From positions 1-64,000 of the forward strand of contig CP081161.1 in the NCBI GenBank assembly GCA_025141675.1: 64,000 nt of DNA. Direction: 5' to 3'. The stretch is from Rhodobacteraceae bacterium S2214. Lineage in GTDB: Bacteria; Pseudomonadota; Alphaproteobacteria; Rhodobacterales; Rhodobacteraceae. The translations under genes were made by a program, and so were the position numbers. Every line of letters starts with the position of its first letter. Position 1 is the first letter of the stretch. The notes beneath the pieces are model-generated. The model did not search any database and had not been told where the DNA came from. It worked only from the letters and a program-made list of their open reading frames with translations. Shown one piece after another: positions 46,803-55,716 of this stretch.

Positions 46803-48908
46803 ATGACACGCACTTATCGCCTTGATGATGACCGCCAAACACTTGTTCTTGCGGCCCGCAATGACCGCCTGCACGAAGTTGTCTACTGGGGCGCTGCCCT
46901 GCCGATGGACGAAGATTTGACAACAATTCATGCCGCAGGCGCGCTGGACGTGACGGGCGGTATGCTGGACGAAAACCCCGATCTGTCGATTTGCCCAGAA
47001 GCCACGCGGTCTTTCCCCGGCCAGCCCGGTCTGATTGTCCGCGACAGCGATGGCACGCCGCTATTGCCGAAATTCTGCTTTGAAAGCGTCGATGAAACCG
47101 ACGGGATCGTTCTGACATACCGTGATGCCGACAACGGCCTGCAACTAACCGTCAGCTTCAAACCAGATCCGCACACGCATATTATTACCTGCCAAACAAC
47201 GCTTGATGCAGATCGCCCAGTGCACCTGCATTGGCTTGCAGCACCTGTTCTGCCGGGTCCGCAACAATCTGACGAAATGATCGATTTCTCAGGCCGTTGG
47301 TGTGGTGAATTCCAGCCCAACCGCACAGCGTGGGGTGCAGGCATCCGTTACCGCGAAAACCGGACAGGTCGCACGGGTCACGAACATTTCCCCGGTCTGA
47401 TCGTGCCGTGTACGGGTGCGACGAACACCCAAGGCGAAGCCTACGGTTTCCACTACGGCTGGTCCGGTGGGCACCGGATGATCGCCGAAGAATTGCAAGA
47501 CGGTCGTCGTCAAATCCAATGGGGTCACGCCGCACGGATGGAAACAGAACCATCCAAGCAATTCAAAACCGCTCCGCTTTATATCACGTATTCCGACAGC
47601 GGTCTGAACGGCTGTGCGGTTTCTTTCCAACGTCACCTGCGCGATCGGATCGTGACTTGGCCAAAGCCAAATGCGCCACGTCCGGTACATTACAACTGCT
47701 GGGAAGCCGTATATTTCGATCACAAACTGCCCGTGTTGAAAGAGATCGCCGAAAAGGCCGCATCACTTGGCGCGGAACGTTTTGTGCTGGATGACGGCTG
47801 GTTCGGTCAGCGCGATGACGACACCCGCAGCCTGTCTGACTGGACCGTTGATCCCCGCAAATACCCTGACGGCCTTGGCCCATTGGTGGATCACGTGCAT
47901 AGCCTTGGGATGACGTTCGGCATCTGGTTTGAACCTGAAATGGTCAACGAAGACAGCGACATCCACCGCGCCAACCCGCACTGGGCCCTAGGCAGCGAAG
48001 ACCAGACGCTGGGCCGCCAGCAAAAAGCGCTGAACATGGCGCTGCCTGAAGTCCGCGATTTCCTGTACGACCGGATGTCCGCGATCCTGCGTGATCATGA
48101 CGTCGATTACATCAAATGGGACCACAACCGTGTGCTGCCAATGCCCGATGCGGCACAGACCCGCGGGTCTTACGCCTTGATCGACCGGCTACGTGCTGAC
48201 TTCCCGAATACAGAGATCGAAAGCTGCGCATCAGGCGGCGGTCGCATCGATTTCGGTATTATGGAACGGACCCAACGTGTTTGGTTGTCCGACAGCAACG
48301 ACGCGCTGGAACGCCTGCGCATTCAACATGATGCGGCGCTGTTCCTGCCCCTATCCGTGACCGGATCACACGTCGGCCCGCGCATCTGCCATACGTCCGG
48401 TCGGGTGCTGGATATCGCGTTCCGCGCATGGGTCGCCGCACAACGGCACATGGGTTTCGAAATGGACCCGCGCGAGTTGGACGATCACGAAGTCGCAGTG
48501 CTGACCGAAGTAACATCGTGGTGGAAACACAACCGCCATTGGATGCAAAAGGCGGACATTCTGCGTCTGGATAGCGCCGATCCGGCCGTCATCGCAGAAC
48601 AGCAAATGGCACAAGACGGCGACCAGTTTGTCGTCTTCGCGGGCAAAGCCGCAACAAGCGCGCAAATCGCGCCGCGCCCACTGCGGTTAACCAATTTGGT
48701 TCCCACAGCGACATATCGGATCAACCTTGCCAACCGGACCAGCGCGCCTGCGCTGTCGCGTGGCGATCAAATCCTCAAGACCCAAGAAATCGAAGTATCC
48801 GGTGCTTATCTGATGCGCCACGGTGTGACATTGCCGTGGACCTTCCCTGACCGTATGTGGGTCATCGAAGGCACGCGATTGACGGACGCCCCAAAGGAGA
48901 CATCATGA
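46803..48908 (+). CDS. Alpha-galactosidase, glycoside hydrolase family 36
   Basis: A 701-residue GH36 enzyme that releases galactose from alpha-galactosides such as melibiose, raffinose or galactosylglycerol. It shows FVLDDGWFGQRDDD, WFEPEMVNEDSD, the nucleophile D440 in YIKWDHNR and the acid/base motif WLSDSNDALER near D497, all in the expected order. There is no signal peptide, so substrate is cleaved in the cytoplasm. I chose the ATG at 46803; the frame is open far upstream across the IclR gene and that part is not real. Its stop overlaps dgoK by ATGA. Confidence 0.93.
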   Translation: MTRTYRLDDDRQTLVLAARNDRLHEVVYWGAALPMDEDLTTIHAAGALDVTGGMLDENPDLSICPEATRSFPGQPGLIVRDSDGTPLLPKFCFESVDETDGIVLTYRDADNGLQLTVSFKPDPHTHIITCQTTLDADRPVHLHWLAAPVLPGPQQSDEMIDFSGRWCGEFQPNRTAWGAGIRYRENRTGRTGHEHFPGLIVPCTGATNTQGEAYGFHYGWSGGHRMIAEELQDGRRQIQWGHAARMETEPSKQFKTAPLYITYSDSGLNGCAVSFQRHLRDRIVTWPKPNAPRPVHYNCWEAVYFDHKLPVLKEIAEKAASLGAERFVLDDGWFGQRDDDTRSLSDWTVDPRKYPDGLGPLVDHVHSLGMTFGIWFEPEMVNEDSDIHRANPHWALGSEDQTLGRQQKALNMALPEVRDFLYDRMSAILRDHDVDYIKWDHNRVLPMPDAAQTRGSYALIDRLRADFPNTEIESCASGGGRIDFGIMERTQRVWLSDSNDALERLRIQHDAALFLPLSVTGSHVGPRICHTSGRVLDIAFRAWVAAQRHMGFEMDPRELDDHEVAVLTEVTSWWKHNRHWMQKADILRLDSADPAVIAEQQMAQDGDQFVVFAGKAATSAQIAPRPLRLTNLVPTATYRINLANRTSAPALSRGDQILKTQEIEVSGAYLMRHGVTLPWTFPDRMWVIEGTRLTDAPKETS

Positions 48909-49807
48909 CTGACACGATCACACCAGACTGGATCGCCGCCGACTGGGGTACCAGCAACTTGCGTGTGTGGGCGATGTCAGCCAGCGGCGATATCTTGGCC
49001 GAAGCAAGCTCTGACCAAGGCATGGGCAAACTAGACCGCACAGGATTTGAACCCGCGCTGCGCGATGTCGCTGGCAAGTGGATCAACGGCCCGATGACCG
49101 TCGTCGCCTGCGGCATGGTTGGTGCACGTCAAGGCTGGGCCGAGGCGAAGTATGACCGCGTGCCGTGCCCTGCGGCAACGACAGGTTTCACCAAAGTTCC
49201 GACCGACGATCCCGATCTGTCGGTCCACATCATCCCAGGCATTTCACAGGACAGCCCCGCTGACGTGATGCGCGGCGAAGAAACCCAGATCGCGGGCTTC
49301 CTGTCCCGCAATCCGAATTGGGATGGCATCATCTGCCTGCCCGGCAGCCACACCAAATGGGTTCATGTCAGCGCCGACGAAATCGTCAGTTTTCAAACAT
49401 ATATGACGGGCGAATTGTTTGCGGCTATCTCTGGTCACACCGTGCTGAAGCATTCGGTGGATAGTATCGGCTGGGACGATAGCGTGTTTGAAACAGCCGT
49501 TTCCGAAACGATGTCACGCCCAGAAAAGCTGGCCGCGAACCTGTTTTCGCTGCGCGCCGACGGCCTGCTGCATAACATGACAAACGAAGCGGCGCGTAGT
49601 CGCCTGTCCGGCCTGTTGATCGGTGCTGAACTTGCTGGCGCGCGCCCTTATTGGTTAGGTCAACAGATCGCCGTGATTGGCGCTGGTGACATTGCTAGCC
49701 TTTACGTCAAAGCCCTTGGTCTGCAAGGCGCGCCCGCTACCCAAGTGCAAGGTGACAGCGTCACTCTTGCTGGTCTCATCGCGGCCTACCGCCGCTTGAA
49801 AGGTTAA
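48905..49807 (+). CDS. dgoK: 2-dehydro-3-deoxygalactonokinase
   Basis: DgoK phosphorylates 2-dehydro-3-deoxygalactonate at C6, the last activation step of the DeLey-Doudoroff galactose pathway. The 300-residue protein starts TPDWIAADWGTSNLRVWAM, the ASKHA-type phosphate loop of the DgoK family, and carries FTKVPTDDPDLSVHIIPGI, a LPGSHTKWVHV turn near 151 and a glycine-rich IAVIGAGDIASLY near 255. The ATG at 48905 overlaps the GH36 stop; dgoA follows after 4 bp. Confidence 0.92.
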   Translation: MTDTITPDWIAADWGTSNLRVWAMSASGDILAEASSDQGMGKLDRTGFEPALRDVAGKWINGPMTVVACGMVGARQGWAEAKYDRVPCPAATTGFTKVPTDDPDLSVHIIPGISQDSPADVMRGEETQIAGFLSRNPNWDGIICLPGSHTKWVHVSADEIVSFQTYMTGELFAAISGHTVLKHSVDSIGWDDSVFETAVSETMSRPEKLAANLFSLRADGLLHNMTNEAARSRLSGLLIGAELAGARPYWLGQQIAVIGAGDIASLYVKALGLQGAPATQVQGDSVTLAGLIAAYRRLKG

Positions 49808-49811
49808 TTCT

Positions 49812-50417
49812 ATGTCCCACCTTCCCCTGATCGCGATCTTGCGCGGTGTTACAACTGAAGAAGCCCCGGCCATGGCCACAGCCTTGGTCGACGCAGGCAT
49901 CACCCAGATCGAAGTTCCGCTGAATTCACCGACGCCGTTCGACAGCATCACCGCCATGAAAAACGCCGTTGGTGACGCCGCGATCATCGGCGCAGGCACG
50001 GTGTTGTCCACCGACGATGTGGGTCGTGTACGTGATGCAGGCGGCGAATTGATCGTGTCGCCCAACTGTGACCAACGCGTGATCATGGCGACCAAAGCGG
50101 CAGGCATGGCAAGCTGGCCCGGCGTGATGACACCCACCGAATGTTTCGCGGCGTTGAAGGCCGGTGCTGATGGTCTCAAGATTTTTCCAGCAAGCCTGCT
50201 CGGCCCTGACGGCATCAAAGCAATCCGTGCGGTGTTGCCGACAGGTACCCAAGTCTACGCGGTTGGCGGTGCTGGCGCAGATAACTTCCGTTTGTGGATG
50301 GATGCGTCCGCCGACGGCTTTGGCATTGGGTCAGCATTGTTCAAACCCGGTTTCTCTGTTGCTGATGTCGCTGAGCGGGCGAAAGGCATGGTCGCGGCTT
50401 ACAAGGCTGCCAAATGA
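49812..50417 (+). CDS. dgoA: 2-dehydro-3-deoxy-6-phosphogalactonate aldolase
   Basis: DgoA splits 2-dehydro-3-deoxy-6-phosphogalactonate into pyruvate and glyceraldehyde 3-phosphate. The 201-residue class I aldolase of the KDPG/KHG family has ILRGVTTEEAPAMA at the start, the glutamate in ITQIEVPLNSP and the Schiff-base lysine K123 in GADGLKIFPASLLGP. Neighbouring dgoK points to the galactonate rather than gluconate branch. Its stop overlaps the lactonase gene by ATGA. Confidence 0.93.
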   Translation: MSHLPLIAILRGVTTEEAPAMATALVDAGITQIEVPLNSPTPFDSITAMKNAVGDAAIIGAGTVLSTDDVGRVRDAGGELIVSPNCDQRVIMATKAAGMASWPGVMTPTECFAALKAGADGLKIFPASLLGPDGIKAIRAVLPTGTQVYAVGGAGADNFRLWMDASADGFGIGSALFKPGFSVADVAERAKGMVAAYKAAK

Positions 50418-51241
50418 TTATCGACGATACACCATGCGCTTTGGGCGAAGGTCCTATCTGGCATCCCGAACGCCAGCAGTTCTTCTGGTTCGACATCCTG
50501 AACAAGCGGCTGCACACAGTGGGCAAATACTGGGAATTCGACGAATACGTGTCTGCCGCAGGCTGGGTCGATCACGATACGTTCCTGATCGCATCCGCCA
50601 CGCAGTTGTTCACCTTCGACCTTGAAACCGAAGAAGAAACCTACGTCTGCGGTCTGGAAAGCGATAACGAAGTGACCCGTTCCAACGACGGCCGCGCTGA
50701 TCCGCAAGGCGGGTTCTGGATCGGTACCATGGGCTTTAACGCTGAAGAAAAAGCAGGGGCGATCTACCGTTACTACCGCGGTGAACTGCGCCGTTTGTTT
50801 GATAACGTGACGATCACCAATGCCATTTGCTTCGCACCTTGTGGGACCATCGCGTACTATACCGACACAACCGTTGGAAAACTGATGGCGACAGATCTTG
50901 ATGCGGATGGCTGGCCGTCCGGCAAACCGCGCCTGATCGTTGATCTTAGCGACGAGGATTTCGGCATCGACGGTGCCGTTGTGGACGCCGATGGCAACAT
51001 CTGGAATGCGCAATGGGGTGCATCGCGCGTGGCACAATACGCGCCAGACGGCACATTCCTGCAAGCGGTTACGTTCCCCGCCAGCCAGACATCCTGCCCC
51101 GCGTTCGGCGGCACGGACCTGAAAACGCTCTACTGTACATCCGCGACGCAAGGCATGACCGCGCCCGCTATTGATGATGGCAAAACATTTGCCACCCCCA
51201 CCACAACCATTGGCCAGGCAGAGCACCGCGTGATCCTCTGA
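50414..51241 (+). CDS. SMP-30/gluconolactonase family protein, probable galactonolactonase
   Basis: A 275-residue six-bladed beta-propeller of the SMP-30 family. The metal-binding acidic residues are recognisable in CALGEGPIWHPE (glutamate near 12), the asparagine/aspartate of SNDGRADPQGGFWIGTMG and FGIDGAVVDADGNIWNA. In this cluster it should open galactono-lactone to galactonate. It overlaps dgoA by ATGA. Gluconolactone is a possible alternative substrate. Confidence 0.87.
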   Translation: MIIDDTPCALGEGPIWHPERQQFFWFDILNKRLHTVGKYWEFDEYVSAAGWVDHDTFLIASATQLFTFDLETEEETYVCGLESDNEVTRSNDGRADPQGGFWIGTMGFNAEEKAGAIYRYYRGELRRLFDNVTITNAICFAPCGTIAYYTDTTVGKLMATDLDADGWPSGKPRLIVDLSDEDFGIDGAVVDADGNIWNAQWGASRVAQYAPDGTFLQAVTFPASQTSCPAFGGTDLKTLYCTSATQGMTAPAIDDGKTFATPTTTIGQAEHRVIL

Positions 51242-51289
51242 TCGCGGCCCTCTGTTTCATCTGTCCAAAACAACTCAAAAGGCACCGCC

Positions 51290-53191
51290 ATGAACCGCAC
51301 GCTCGGCGTTTGTTATTATCCTGAACATTGGCCAGAGGACCGTTGGGAAACCGACGCCGCCCAGATGGTCGCTAACGGCCTGACATGGGTTCGGATCGGC
51401 GAATTCGCTTGGTCCTTGATGGAACCCACTCCTGGCACCTACGACTGGGGCTGGTTGGACCGCGCAATTGACGTGCTGGGCAAGGCTGGATTGAAGATTG
51501 TGCTGGGCACACCGTCGGCCACCCCGCCACGCTGGATGATTGATAAGCATCCAGATATGCTTGCTGTGGACGCAAATAATCAAACGCGAAAATTCGGATC
51601 GCGTCGCCACTATGATTTTAGCCATCTCGAATTTCGGGCCGAAGCGGTGCGCATCGCCCGTCTGATGGCCGAACGCTATGGCAAAAACCCATACATCGCC
51701 GCATGGCAAATCGACAACGAATACGACTGCCACGACACGACGCTGTCCTATTCCGAAGCTGCCAAAAAGGGTTTCCAAGATTGGCTCGCCCAGCGCTACC
51801 AATCGACCGATGCGCTGAACCGTGCGTGGGGCAACGTGTTCTGGTCGATGCAATATGACACATTCGATCAGATCGAATTGCCAAACCTGACTGTGACGGA
51901 ACCGAACCATCCGCATCAATTGGCCTTCCGTCGTTATTCGTCTGACCAAGTGGTCGCGTTTAACAAAGCCCAAGTCGACGTCATTCGTCCGCACACGGAC
52001 GCCCCGCTCATCCACAACTACATGGGGCGCATCACGACGTTTGATCATTGGAAAGTCGGCGCTGATCTCGATATCGCGTCTTGGGACAGCTACCCGATCG
52101 GGTTCCTGTCTGACCGGATCGAAGGGACGCCAAAGGAAAAGCAGACCTATCTGCGCCAAGGCCACCCCGATAACCAAGCCTTCCACCACGACCTGTACCG
52201 CGCCGTTGGCCGCGGCCGTATGTGGGTGATGGAACAGCAACCCGGCCCCGTAAACTGGGCGCCTTACAACCCTGCCCCGCTACCCGGAATGGCGCGTCTG
52301 TGGGCATGGGAAGCATTCGCGCATGGCGCTGAAACCGTGTGTTATTTCCGCTGGCGGCAGGCCCCCTTTGCGCAAGAACAGATGCATGCTGCCTTGCTGC
52401 GCCCCGATGCAGAACCAGCGCCTGCGCTCGCCGAAGCCGCGCAAGTGGCCGAAGAAATTGCACAACTGCCAGAGGTCGGCACAGCCGCTTCGCCCGTCGC
52501 ACTTGTCTTCGATTACGAAAGCGCATGGGCATGGGACGTGCAGCCGCAAGGCGCTGATTTTGATATGTTCCGGCTCGCCTTTGCCGCCTATCGCGGGTTG
52601 CGTCGTGCGGGTCTAAGCGTGGATATCGTCCACCCCGAAACCGCCGATCTGTCCGCCTATAAACTGGTACTGGCACCCGGTCTGATGACGCTGTCCGATC
52701 CGTTCCGCGCCGCTTTGGACACATTCGACGGCATCGCCTTGATCGGTCCACGCACCGATACCAAAACGAATGAACTGGCGATTCCGACCCCGCTTGGCCC
52801 TAACCTGCCAAACACCGACGTCAGCGTCGTGATGGCCGAAAGCCTGCCGCCGTCCGATGCGATAAAACTGCAAAACGGTGGAAAATTTCTGCATTGGTTC
52901 GATCATCTCGAAGGTGACGCAGACGTTTATCTGTCCACCAAGGCGGGCCAGCCTGCGATCATGGGCAGCGACAATGTGCGTTACTTGGCCGGTTGGCCCA
53001 GTGATGACACCTTTGACCAAATCATCGGCAACCTGTGCGACACGCTTGATATTGCGACGTTCGATGTACCCAAAGGTCTGCGGATCAGGGATACCGCTAC
53101 CCATCGGTTTGTGTTCAACTATGCACCGAAGGCCCGCAAATGGGGCGATGTGATCATTCCGGCAGCGGGGGTCCACTGGGAGGAAATCTAA
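51290..53191 (+). CDS. Beta-galactosidase, glycoside hydrolase family 42
   Basis: A 633-residue GH42 enzyme that splits beta-galactosides. The N-terminal domain starts LGVCYYPEHWPEDRWETDAAQM and holds the acid/base E144 in WQIDNEYDCHD and the nucleophile E315 in VMEQQPGPVNWAP; a trimerisation domain (about 395-590) and a small C-terminal domain follow. There is no signal peptide. An AAAAGG site precedes the ATG; galM follows after 3 bp. Confidence 0.94.
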   Translation: MNRTLGVCYYPEHWPEDRWETDAAQMVANGLTWVRIGEFAWSLMEPTPGTYDWGWLDRAIDVLGKAGLKIVLGTPSATPPRWMIDKHPDMLAVDANNQTRKFGSRRHYDFSHLEFRAEAVRIARLMAERYGKNPYIAAWQIDNEYDCHDTTLSYSEAAKKGFQDWLAQRYQSTDALNRAWGNVFWSMQYDTFDQIELPNLTVTEPNHPHQLAFRRYSSDQVVAFNKAQVDVIRPHTDAPLIHNYMGRITTFDHWKVGADLDIASWDSYPIGFLSDRIEGTPKEKQTYLRQGHPDNQAFHHDLYRAVGRGRMWVMEQQPGPVNWAPYNPAPLPGMARLWAWEAFAHGAETVCYFRWRQAPFAQEQMHAALLRPDAEPAPALAEAAQVAEEIAQLPEVGTAASPVALVFDYESAWAWDVQPQGADFDMFRLAFAAYRGLRRAGLSVDIVHPETADLSAYKLVLAPGLMTLSDPFRAALDTFDGIALIGPRTDTKTNELAIPTPLGPNLPNTDVSVVMAESLPPSDAIKLQNGGKFLHWFDHLEGDADVYLSTKAGQPAIMGSDNVRYLAGWPSDDTFDQIIGNLCDTLDIATFDVPKGLRIRDTATHRFVFNYAPKARKWGDVIIPAAGVHWEEI

Positions 53192-53194
53192 GCC

Positions 53195-54157
53195 ATGCAT
53201 TTTGGAACCAGCAGCACAGGCGTTGACGTCGAAAAAGTGACGATCAGCGCGGGTGATCTCAGCGTCAGCATCCTGACATGGGGTGCGATTATCCAAGATG
53301 TGCGTCTGGCTGGCGTGGATCACAGCCTGACTTTAGGCTCTGACGATTTGGGCGATTACGAAGGTGGATTGCGTCATCACGGGTCGCTGATTGGCCCGAT
53401 TGCGAACCGGATCAGCAATGCCCGCGTGAAAATCGACGGCATGATGTATGAACTCGAACGCAATCAGGACGGCGCGATCCATCTGCATTCCGGCGCACAG
53501 GCGACGCATCGTCGCGCTTGGACATTGGTCGATGCATCCGACACCCACGCGACGCTGACTTGCACGATGCGCGACGGCGAATGCGGCCTTCCGGGCAACC
53601 GCGATTTCACCGTCACCTACCGCGTGGCAGCCCCCGGCACGCTGTCGATGGAAATCACGGGAACAAGCGACACCACGACCGCGATGAGCTTTGCCAACCA
53701 CAGCTATTGGAACCTTGATGGCAGCGACAGCTGGGACGATCACACGCTGACGGTTCACGCAGACAGCTACCTGCCGGGCACGCCACAGTGTTACCCAACA
53801 GGCGAAATCGTCGCGGTAGACGGCACACCGATGGATTTCCGCAAGCCGCGCAAAATCTCGCGGCAAACGGATATGTTCGACAACAACTTTTGCCTCGCGG
53901 ATCACCGCCGCCCGCTGCATGATGCATTAACCTTAACCGGCGCATCCGGCGTATCGCTTACGATTGCGACAACCGAACCCGGCATTCAGATTTACGACAA
54001 CAAAGACGGCGCGCGCCCCGGTCGGTCCACGCACGAAGGGCTCGCGCTAGAGGCACAGTTCTGGCCCGACGCCCCGAACAATCGCGATTTCCCGTCGATT
54101 ATCCTGACGCCTGACCAAACCTATACGCAGGTCACAACGTGGACGTTCACGGCCTAA
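53195..54157 (+). CDS. galM: Aldose 1-epimerase (galactose mutarotase)
   Basis: GalM interconverts alpha- and beta-galactose, needed because the two galactosidases release different anomers. The 320-residue protein has GPIANRISNARVKIDG near 65, the histidine in SFANHSYWNLDGS near 165-176 and the glutamate in HEGLALEAQFWPDAPN near 283-294, as expected. It is the last plus-strand gene of the operon and shares a 4-nt CTAA with the convergent oxidoreductase stop. Confidence 0.92.
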   Translation: MHFGTSSTGVDVEKVTISAGDLSVSILTWGAIIQDVRLAGVDHSLTLGSDDLGDYEGGLRHHGSLIGPIANRISNARVKIDGMMYELERNQDGAIHLHSGAQATHRRAWTLVDASDTHATLTCTMRDGECGLPGNRDFTVTYRVAAPGTLSMEITGTSDTTTAMSFANHSYWNLDGSDSWDDHTLTVHADSYLPGTPQCYPTGEIVAVDGTPMDFRKPRKISRQTDMFDNNFCLADHRRPLHDALTLTGASGVSLTIATTEPGIQIYDNKDGARPGRSTHEGLALEAQFWPDAPNNRDFPSIILTPDQTYTQVTTWTFTA

Positions 54158-55152
54158 GTATAATCCTGCATCGTGATCCGCAGGTGTGACAGGCCAGCGG
54201 CGTCATAAAGCCGGTCGATTTCGGCCTGCTGATCCAAAAGTCCGGCAGCTTCGGTCGGCAACACATCGCCCGTCTGCAACGCCTCCGCGATGGCCTTTAG
54301 CTGGTAGCAATAGGTCGTCACTGTGGACACGTGCGCATCCGTCGTCACGCCATCAACGGTCTTGGACAGCGCCCCACCCTGATGCGGCACCAGCGGGTTC
54401 TTGAAGGTGATCGTTCCTTTACTGCCAGTCACTTCGAGGTAGGCATCAAATTCAGTGTCAGGATGCATGGACGACGAAATCTTGGCCGTCACGCCATTAT
54501 CAAACGTCAGTTCCGACGCCATGGTCAGATCAACACCTGACTCTGCCAACGTCGCCTCTACCTTTGCATCGGCAATGGCCCCGCCCGCCAACTGCCGGAC
54601 CCAATGCAATGGGTAGCACCCCATATCCATGATCGTGCCACCGCCCAATTCGGGACGATATTGGTTCTTTACGCCGTCGTCCGGAAATCCGACGCCGAAA
54701 TGCGCGGTCATACTTTGCACTTCGCCAATATCGCCGGACGCGACCCAGTCCATGCAGGTCAAAAACGCTGGGTGATAGCGCGAATGGAACGCTTCAATCA
54801 GACGTTTTCCAGTGGATTTTGCCACGTCCACCATTGCCTGCGCTTCTGTCAGCGTCATCGCTGTGGGCTTTTCACAAATCACATGTTTGCCTGCCTGCAG
54901 CGCGCGAATGGCCCACACCGCATGATAGGCTGGCGGCAAACTGATGTAGATCGCGTCTAACGCAGGGTCCGCCAAAAGATCATCGTAACTGCCGTAAGCC
55001 GTTGGAATACCGTAGGTATCAGCATAGGTTTGCGCCTTGCCCAGATCACGTGCGGCAACGGCGGCAATACGGGTGCCTTGCACGATGCTTGCCGGATCAA
55101 TGATAGCTTGGGGCGCGATCCAAGATGCGCCAAGAAGACCGATGTTCAGCAT
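54154..55152 (-). CDS. Gfo/Idh/MocA family oxidoreductase, possible galactose dehydrogenase
   Basis: A 332-residue NAD(P)-dependent enzyme with a Rossmann N-terminus (LNIGLLGASWIAPQAI), the catalytic-type lysine in CEKPTAMTLTEAQAMV near 94 and the substrate-side GGGTIMDMGCYPLHWVR near 168. Known bacterial D-galactose 1-dehydrogenases include members of this family, and no other dehydrogenase lies in the cluster, so it is the best candidate for the first oxidation. That is inference. It is on the opposite strand, with an AAAGGA site at its ATG. Confidence 0.82.
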   Translation of the reverse strand: MLNIGLLGASWIAPQAIIDPASIVQGTRIAAVAARDLGKAQTYADTYGIPTAYGSYDDLLADPALDAIYISLPPAYHAVWAIRALQAGKHVICEKPTAMTLTEAQAMVDVAKSTGKRLIEAFHSRYHPAFLTCMDWVASGDIGEVQSMTAHFGVGFPDDGVKNQYRPELGGGTIMDMGCYPLHWVRQLAGGAIADAKVEATLAESGVDLTMASELTFDNGVTAKISSSMHPDTEFDAYLEVTGSKGTITFKNPLVPHQGGALSKTVDGVTTDAHVSTVTTYCYQLKAIAEALQTGDVLPTEAAGLLDQQAEIDRLYDAAGLSHLRITMQDYT

Positions 55153-55244
55153 GAAGTGATCCTTTTGATCCGGGGTGTTTTCCAGCGCAATGCATAGGTC
55201 GCGCCAGATCGCGCTGCACCGTAATTCAACGTAAAAGTCGAATC

Positions 55245-55682
55245 CTAGGTCGCGTCATCCATCCAAAGCCGAAGCCGTTGCCCCAGATTTGGCACCGCTC
55301 TGTCGTGGGTCATAAAGGCGTCAGGCGTCATCAACGCCCACCTTTGGCCTTCGTCGCCAAACACGATCTTGCCCTCAGTCGCCGCAGGCATTTGCGCAAC
55401 AAAGAACCATATCTTTTGCGTCGCATCTTGCGACCACGGCAGACATTTTTCCCAGATGATCGCGTCGCGCAGCAAGGTCAGCCCGACTTCTTCTTTGACC
55501 TCACGGGCAAGGGTTTCAAACGGGGTTTCATCCCCCTCGCGCCCGCCACCCGGAAAATCCCACAGGTTCGGGAAAGCGATGTCCGGATCATCATCCCGCA
55601 AGATCACCAACAGTTCGGCGCCTATGAACAGGGCGACTTTTGCGCCGTTAAAATCATCTATCATGCCCGCAGCGTCGCCCAT
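55245..55682 (-). CDS. Nudix hydrolase
   Basis: A 145-residue protein with a Nudix box near 46-68 (GGGREGDETPFETLAREVKEEVGL, with the E-EE metal residues), so it should cut a nucleoside diphosphate linked to another group; the target cannot be told. I chose the ATG at 55682, which has a CAGGG site; 51 further open codons upstream lie on the complement of dinB and are not supported. It is divergent from dinB with a 34-bp gap. Confidence 0.85.
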   Translation of the reverse strand: MGDAAGMIDDFNGAKVALFIGAELLVILRDDDPDIAFPNLWDFPGGGREGDETPFETLAREVKEEVGLTLLRDAIIWEKCLPWSQDATQKIWFFVAQMPAATEGKIVFGDEGQRWALMTPDAFMTHDRAVPNLGQRLRLWMDDAT

Positions 55683-55716
55683 TGTGACCCTGCCCTGCAA
55701 GACGTATCTTAGGACC

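Noticed and set aside
51275..52240. 321-codon minus-strand ORF inside the GH42 gene
   Set aside because: Antisense shadow of a clear beta-galactosidase; no start context or motif.
55369..55716. N-terminal extension of dinB by 116 codons
   Set aside because: It is the complement of the Nudix gene; the Cys4 motif and polymerase core start at the ATG at 55717, which has its own ribosome site.
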